Source: Pyronema omphalodes
Taxonomy: Eukaryota; Ascomycota; Pezizomycetes; Pezizales; Pyronemataceae
Assembly (NCBI GenBank): GCA_024516155.1
Contig: JAJJXM010000025.1
Coordinates: 620,001-684,000, forward strand
Length of the DNA stretch: 64,000 nucleotides
Direction: 5' to 3'
The notes below the pieces were generated by a model. It saw nothing but the letters and a program-made list of their open reading frames with translations. It was not told where the DNA came from and made no database searches. A program made the translations under genes and the position numbers. Positions within the stretch are counted from its first letter, which is position 1. The number at the start of each line of letters is the position of its first letter. Of the stretch, positions 57,563 through 64,000 are shown piece by piece.

Positions 57563-60500
57563 TTTCGATGTATCGGGTTATTCGTGTAAAAGAACTGAAA
57601 ATTACGATTAAGTGGGCGAATGTAGCGAGCGTGTCTGCGAAGCTACAACGTAAAGAAAATCCTCGTAAGGTGTCGTGAAGAAGAACCGTCGAGGGGGGTT
57701 TGTCGACTGGTAGGAGTTAGAAAGGTCGAGAGTGGAGAGGTGGACGGTGAGGAGGTAAGAAGACCAGTCTTGACCAACTTTTTTTTAGCCAACGTGGTGC
57801 GCTGTGTGGCGGAGAGGGGTGGGGTTCAAGCTTTCCGTCATCCGAGCAAAAATACATAACTTTTATGGTAGCCCGCTATTATAAGCTTTTAGGATAGCTT
57901 AAAAGTCATTAATGTACGAATGCAATTATTTTGATCACAGTTGTTACATTTCCTCAGAAAAAACACTGCATGAGTGAGTCGTGATGATCGGCGGCTCTCC
58001 AAACGCCTCAATTCTGAGGTCGGTTGTCCTTTACCCTTTACTCCGGTTGTACATTCCGGCTTCAGCGCGCTTTGCAGTGCGACAGGCGTCTACTTTATGT
58101 ACGACACTTTACAGCGTCAGATTTGCAGAAGATCGAGGTTGTATTGGTAGTTTCTGCGGGCCGTGATATGCCCTGTATGTAGCCTTGAGTATCCACAACG
58201 TGTTTTGACTGTTTTCTAGGCTCATGCTAGGGCTTTTGACCGGAAGAACACGTTTGTAATTTTGATATCTACTAAACATGAATCATACTGGCTCAGCCGC
58301 TGGGGGAGGACCAACACTTGGCGAAGCATTCAAACGGCCCAGGGCTTACGATTCAGCCTTAGAGAAGGGTAAGCCGCATCTCACCCGCTTGGCGTGTGGC
58401 GCTCTGCCGAGACTGCTGGCACGGAGAGTTACACAGAAATCTAAGTTAAATGCATGAAGATTGGACGAAGAACGAGGCGTAGATTATTGACCCTCAGATG
58501 TATTGGGTTGAATTTTGTTGGCTGGCGATAAGTGATTTCAATTCGACTGATTACTGGTGGAGTGGGGTAAACAGACCTAAGTGGCGGTGATGGAAACAAC
58601 TCGTCTTGTGTGTTATTGGTATCACGGCCCGTGGTGAAGCCGTGGAAGAACCTAAATAAACTCAACCCACGCCAAAGACTTCGCGAACCGAACAGTCCAT
58701 GGTTTTCCACAAATCGTCGGTTCGATCGTAACGTCTTTAATTCTACTGGCTAGCCTTACGGATTCTTCTCCGCAAATTCTCCGCACTCCACAAACCAGTC
58801 CAGTGGACCAGGCAAACCAGGCAAGCCCTACGGAAGGCTTGTCGGGCCGACCGCTGTACCACCATACTTTGGGACTTATCTAGCAGGCGGACTGAAATGC
58901 TCCGGCATCCGATTCCCGAGTCTCTCTGCTAAAGACAGTCTCGGTTTCGTTCAAGAATCGTCTGGTGTGGATGCCAAACAGCTGATGTGACTGTTCAGTG
59001 AGGTGGCCGCTTAACACGTTCGGACGCCGGTGATTCTTTAGTCCGGTGTTGTTGCGGCGAGGAATATTCCGTGATGCCTACTAGTTCCTTCGATGACCAC
59101 CACATACAGCTCACCTCATCGCAGATGACTGCCAGCATTCAAAGTCTAAAGCAAAGATGATGGTTAACGTTGGCTCTGCAGAAGCTCGGGGTTTTATGTA
59201 TACTTGATGATGGGCAGGTCGGAAATTTTATGTACTGACCTTCTAGACTCCGATGCATTTTCTAGACTCTTCCCCATCCTCGCCCTCCTCGTGTCTGGAC
59301 TACTGCACCTAAACTCTGTTCCTCTGGAGATGAACAACGAATTCTGGCAAACAAATAGCCAAATGGCTCATCCCCCCAAACTACCTGGAACCAAACTCCT
59401 TCACCCAATCCACCACCGCTGCCGAATTCGTTAACTTCGCCTCCTATGCCCCAATACCTATAGACAACTCCCTTTCACAACATATGATACATATCCCCAG
59501 AGAACTGCTGATTGGTCATGAGAGTCATGTTTTTGATTAAGCTGATCACTTCCGTGAATTTACGAACCTTTTATCTTCTCTTGGGATCATCGACTACAAA
59601 TACTGTAACCACCCGAAGTACATATATACATATCATATCACATCATCTCTCTGAACCGGGAGTAATCAAAAAAAAGTGAGGATGTATATATTATGTGTTA
59701 TACAGTATAGATATGAAATATGACAAGCAACAGCGGCACATGGTCCATGGTCTATAGTTTGTAGTCTGTCCGTAGCACCATCCATCAATTTGCGGGATAC
59801 AATTTATTTATTTATTTATTGGGTTATTGTTTTTTGCGGGCGGCGTTACCAAGGAACAGTGATGTTACATTACATTGATTAAGTTTATGGGTTCACAGAT
59901 TATATGTTGTGCTTCTCGCTAGCGAGCTTGATTGCAGTGTACAATGTAACCTACATATGCTATGGTCTAGGAATTGTGTATGACATATGTCTGACTTTTG
60001 ACTCCTCAAAATTGAAAGTCTCAGATAACCTCCCTCAGCTGGAGTGTAGGTCTCGCGACGCAAAGCAAAGCAATGCAAAGCAAAGCAAAGCAGATGTGAT
60101 GAAGATCATAAGGTCCTAAAATTCATAACTGTAACAACTGCAACACCCCATCCAGCATCCGTCACAAAAAATCCCCCCACTATCTTATACAACCTCTTCT
60201 ACAAGTCATCTACAGATCTATCCTATGAACATCCACAGTAGGATTGAATATGCCACCGAAATTTTGATACCTTTGTTTCGGGAGTTGAAAAATCTTAGTT
60301 TTCGCTAGGGACCTAGGGTTTAGATGGTGTCTTTACATGTCTCTGATTATCTTTTCTCCTACATAGCTGAGATAAAGTTAAGTTACGAAGATGGAGGAGT
60401 AAATAAATATGTAAATGTGACAGGACTGATATGGTAACATGGTGGTCTGGTGTGATGCTTTAAATCTCTCTCGCCGAACAAAATCAATAATGAATCCTGT

Positions 60501-61043
60501 CACAAACCAAGAACTGAGACATATATATAACTGAGACCCGCCCTGCCTGGCCCGCCCCAAACTTCAGTGGGACAAGATGGCATGGGAATAGATCATGGGC
60601 TCGGGAGATTTTATTAAATGTTTACATGGTTAAGGAGCAAAATATGGGGGATTCATGGTGGGGAGAATATTGGGTTGTGGGTTGTGGTTCGCGGGTGGTG
60701 GGTGGTGGTTTGTTTAGAGTAATTGGAGGTTGATTAGATATCCTGTGGAGAATGTAGGTATATATATATACTGGAATATAAAGCTAGATTGGATTATGAT
60801 AACGAATTCATATGAATGTGAATATGAATATGAATGTGGAGATGAATGTGAATGTGAATATTCCTTTGTATGCAAACATAATCGGACAATACACCCACTG
60901 CTCACGGGTAATCACCGGCTGGCCTTTATTATATTGACTGAGAATGAACTACTATTCTATTATCGAGGGTGATATATCATACAAGCTTGATACATGAGAT
61001 TCGTAGTCAATGACTGCATCTATAGCCTATACCCAGTCTAACT

Positions 61044-61082
61044 ATGATCATGACCATGACCATGACCATGACCATGACCATG
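61044..61082. repeat. Tandem 6-bp repeat (atgacc)
   Basis: About six copies of atgacc in non-coding DNA. Confidence 0.9.
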
Positions 61083-61160
61083 TATTCAAGCCATAATCTC
61101 AGTCTGGACTCTACTCTCTATTGATCCCAGGATCCCAGAATAATGATCATGACTAATCAC

Positions 61161-61228
61161 GTTTCGCATTTCGCATTTCGCATTTCGCATTTCGCATTTC
61201 GCATTTCGCATTTCGCATTTCGCATTTC
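61161..61228. repeat. Tandem 7-bp repeat (gcatttc)
   Basis: About nine copies of the heptamer gcatttc, nearly perfect. Confidence 0.95.
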
Positions 61229-61398
61229 ATTTTGTCCTAAAAGAAATACGAAAGTAGCTTGCGCGTAACTTGGGTTTTATATACTTCCATCAACTTCCTA
61301 ACTCTGTAACTTCAAAAACTTTGTAACTTTATGATACCTATGATACCTACGATACCTATGCTACAGCTTATCAGAAAGTCGTGAGAAAAGTACCAACT

Positions 61399-61621
61399 TC
61401 TCTACCTCTACCTCTACCTCTACCTCTACCTCTACCTCTACCTCTACCTCTACCTCTACCTCTACCTCTACCTCTACCTCTACCTCTACCTCTACCTCTA
61501 CCTCTACCTCTACCTCTACCTCTACCTCTACCTCTACCTCTACCTCTACCTCTACGTCTACCTCTACCTCTACCACTACCACTATCACTACCTCTACCTC
61601 TACCTCTACCTCTACCTCTAT
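61399..61621. repeat. Hexanucleotide microsatellite (tctacc)
   Basis: About 220 bases of tctacc repeats, nearly perfect for the first 150 bases and then with a tctacg and several ccacta/tcacta variants. It creates an artificial Pro-Leu frame on the plus strand and a Val-Glu frame on the minus strand. Confidence 0.97.
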
Positions 61622-62245
61622 TCCATGTAATCTTACTCCGTTTAGTTTAAGGAGAATCCGGTAATCTGGTAATCTGGTGATCTATTAAACCAGAAAGCCC
61701 GGAAGCCAGGAAGCCAGGAAGCCAGGAGGCTGGGTAGGTTGCCAATATCTAACATCTAACATCCAACCTGCAATATCCTGCCTGCAACAATAAAACCCAA
61801 GACTTGGTTTCCGAGACCCAAATTCCGTAAAAAAAAAAAAAAAAAACAATGCTTGCAATAAAGATGGCTCTTAAGACTTATATATTAATAGGTTATGAGT
61901 TCCATTATTCTACAGCTTTTCTTTTTGGTATTTGTTATAGTTAGGTACTGTACTGTATTGTTGGAAAGAACTGGTTATATGGAATAATGAGATAATGAGA
62001 TAACAAAGTACCACCATCATCAAAAATGCATACATACATATATGCAGAAAAATAAAACTCCAAAATCCAAAATCCAAGCCCATAATCAAAAGCCTATCAG
62101 GCAAGCCAGAAAAAAAAGTATACCTAATCCTTATGTAGTTCCTAACACCCAGCTCCAAACACCCAGTCCCCCCACCCCCCCTCCCCCCTTCCTCAGCCAG
62201 CTACCATAAACCCTGTTCCGTAGTAAACAACCTCCTCCATCCTCC

Positions 62246-62371
62246 ATCTCCATGCTCAATCTCCATGCTCAATCTCCATGCTCAATCTCCATGCTCAATC
62301 TCTATGCTCAATCTCCATGCTCAATCTCCATGCTTAATCTCCATGCCCGATCTCCATGCTCAATCTCCATC
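62246..62371. repeat. Tandem 13-bp repeat (ctccatgctcaat)
   Basis: About nine to ten copies of a 13-base unit with occasional substitutions. Because 13 is not a multiple of three, each copy changes frame; the ATG-containing frame it creates is not taken as a gene. Confidence 0.9.
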
Positions 62372-63185
62372 CTTATCTGATCCCAAAAAACAACTAAACT
62401 TGCCAATGCGAAGTTACTCTTCATCAGGCCCCAAGGTTAGCCCAGTCCAACACAATCCAACGCAGCCCAATCCTTCCATATACCCGTATCATAAAATACC
62501 ATACTATACCGAACTCCCTAGATATATAGATATATATATATCCCAACCTAAACCCCAAAAACCAAAGGATGAAAAAAACCAAACCCTCCTAACCTAAAAA
62601 ACTAGAACCGGAAAATCAAAGAAAAAAGAAAAAAAAGAACAAAGAACAAAGAAATGAGACGTTCAAAGTAAAGTTGTAATAAATACATACATAAAAAGGA
62701 TAAAAGAGAAATTATCTATTCCCCGGGCTTCCCAGGTTTTCGTTCATGATTCATGCTAAAAAAAAGAGGCTCTAAGGTAAATATGTAGAATAAAAACAAG
62801 AAGTAGGAAATAGGAAAAAAAGAAAAAGTAAAAAACAACTGAAAAAAACAAAACAAGAATAAAATAAATAAAAAAAAAACAAGAAATAAAAAAACAAGCC
62901 AAGTAAAAAAAATAAAACATAAAAACAAGAAATGAACAAACATAAAAACAAGAAATAAAACAAACACATATAACGCCGCATACCCAAGCCAACCCAACCA
63001 ATCCATGTCCATAACAAACCCAACCGTACCCATCGCCAAACAAATGCCCCACAAAATGCCTAAATGAAATTCATATCGCTATCATAAACCATCAACCGTC
63101 ATCATCATCATTAAACCCTCCAAAAACCCATCCCATCTATCCCATTCCATAACCCTCAAAACATATCCATCCCATCCCATAACCC

Positions 63186-63818
63186 TCAAAACATATCCAT
63201 AAACCAAGCCTCCTCCTGCCTCGGGATCTCCACCTCAATCCTCGGAATACCCAATCTGCCATCTCTATCCCTTTCCATTCCTCCAGTCCATTCCGCCCCT
63301 CCAGTCCGTGCCGATAAATCCCATTTCGACGCATTCACAGCCGCATCCACCATCCCCAATCCCATCGCACTCCCACTACTCCCCCCCAAACCAACACACC
63401 TAAAATCCAAAGTACTAGGTTTCCTGGAAACAGATCTAATAATATCCGCCATAGGCTGCAGAACAGGTATCTGATTATTTTGTGATTTCCGGGTTTTTGA
63501 TCTACTGCTGCTGCCGCTGCTGCTGGTAGTAGTGGTGGTGGAGAGGAGGAAGAGTTGCTTTAGTTTGTGGAGGAATTTGTGGTTTCGGTTTGAAGAGGGG
63601 AGGAGGGGGCGGAAGGGGCTTGGGGTGCTGGCGGTGCTGGATGGACATGATGTGGAGGTGCTGGAGGTGCTGGTTGTAGATGATGTGGAGGTACTGGAGG
63701 TATTGGAGGTATTGGAGGTACTGGAGGTACTGGAGGTGGAGGTTGAGATATGGGAGTTGAAGGAGTCTGGACGGGTCCCCATCCCTATGCCCCGGGAGTT
63801 ATTGCTGCGGAAATGCAT
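63186..63818 (-). CDS. Ser/Thr-rich hypothetical protein
   Basis: Minus-strand frame of 210 residues from the ATG at 63818; an upstream extension of the frame has only a TTG start. Residues about 20-60 are a Ser/Thr repeat encoded by imperfect triplet arrays (ggaggt-type on the plus strand). Residues about 70-110 are basic with KFLHKLKQLF. The C-terminal 80 residues are not low in complexity (IRSVSRKPSTLDFRCVGLG, then WDLSARTGGAEWTGG, ending EEAWFMDMF), which is why I think the gene is real. No signal peptide or membrane segment is seen and the family is not recognised. Confidence 0.5.
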   Translation of the reverse strand: MHFRSNNSRGIGMGTRPDSFNSHISTSTSSTSSTSNTSNTSSTSTSSTTSTSSTSTSCPSSTASTPSPFRPLLPSSNRNHKFLHKLKQLFLLSTTTTTSSSGSSSRSKTRKSQNNQIPVLQPMADIIRSVSRKPSTLDFRCVGLGGSSGSAMGLGMVDAAVNASKWDLSARTGGAEWTGGMERDRDGRLGIPRIEVEIPRQEEAWFMDMF

Positions 63819-64000
63819 TGTTGTTATTGTTATTTTTATTGTTGAGATGGATTGGTTGGTTCCTTTTAATATAGCCAAGCGGTGGATTCTGAATCGTGGG
63901 GGATTAAAGTTGGGGGTTGATGGTATTGTTTTTTGGGGGTATTGCTGGAATATCTAAGTTTAAGCTTGAAGTGCGGGGTTGATTATTTCTCAACGTGATG
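63819..64000. other. Window edge, upstream of the Ser/Thr-rich gene
   Basis: About 180 bases to the window end, probably 5' region of the Ser/Thr-rich gene. Nothing distinct is seen. Confidence 0.4.

Larger units (their letters stand above)
57563..63185. other. Gene-poor, microsatellite-rich intergenic DNA
   Basis: Includes the ARB1 promoter near 57563-57850. A short ATG frame at 58278-58368, followed by a gtaagc donor, looks protein-like (AGGGPTLGEAFKRPRAYDS) but I found no convincing second exon. A frame at about 59330-59480 (KWLIPPNYLEPNSFTQ) is also protein-like but is broken. From about 59.5 kb on there are many simple repeats, listed separately where distinct, plus A-rich tracts at 62580-62960. 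Confidence 0.55.

Noticed and set aside
59204..59480. Protein-like frames with a hydrophobic start and KWLIPPNYLEPNSF phrase
   Set aside because: The two pieces are in different frames with no intron between them that fits; at most a decayed remnant.
61361..61650. Long Pro-Leu and Val-Glu open frames
   Set aside because: They are only the translation of the tctacc hexanucleotide repeat; no non-repetitive coding part.
62265..62597. 110-codon frame starting in the 13-bp repeat
   Set aside because: The N-terminal half is repeat translation and the rest is low-complexity; no domain or splice pattern.

Overview
This window looks like nuclear DNA of a filamentous ascomycete (Pezizomycotina). Most recognisable genes carry short GT-AG introns (about 48-165 bp) with CTAAC/CTGAC-type branch points. 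The gene set is typically fungal: alternative oxidase, KU70, holocytochrome c synthase, mevalonate diphosphate decarboxylase, ORC2, vacuolar alpha-mannosidase and ARB1. The transposons are types common in such fungi (PIF/Harbinger, Tad-like LINE). I cannot place it below class level. No rRNA, tRNA or CRISPR was found.

Layout. 1-4.3 kb is gene-free and rich in short tandem repeats. AOX lies at 4.3-5.5 kb. 5.5-24.3 kb is a gene-free island holding LINE fragments, one copy of a long-TIR element, a perfect 44-bp palindrome, a purine-rich minisatellite, a triple 108-bp tandem repeat and a small foldback. 24.3-26.8 kb holds an apparently intact two-gene PIF/Harbinger transposon (spliced transposase plus convergent trihelix/Myb-like gene), about 0.4 kb upstream of a RhoGAP gene (27.2-30.4 kb). 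30.4-37.3 kb is gene-poor and contains a small secreted-protein gene, a doubtful small gene and a second, inverted copy of the long-TIR element. 37.4-57.6 kb is the conserved block: KU70, CYC3 and ERG19 (divergent pair), a DUF924-like gene, a four-TM membrane protein, ORC2, a nonsense-ridden pseudogene, AMS1 and ARB1. 57.6-64 kb is mostly gene-free with many microsatellites and ends with a Ser/Thr-rich hypothetical gene.

The conserved genes are unrelated housekeeping functions: respiration (AOX, CYC3), sterol/isoprenoid synthesis (ERG19), DNA repair and replication (KU70, ORC2), vacuolar glycan turnover (AMS1), ribosome biogenesis (ARB1) and Rho signalling. They do not form a pathway cluster. 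I saw no clearly new multi-gene system. The best leads are the intact Harbinger element, the inverted pair of long-TIR elements whose homology runs past the TIRs into a conserved acidic peptide, and the decayed frame head-to-head with ORC2. All gene models here were spliced by eye from frame continuity, splice motifs and protein-family fit, so exon borders are predictions.
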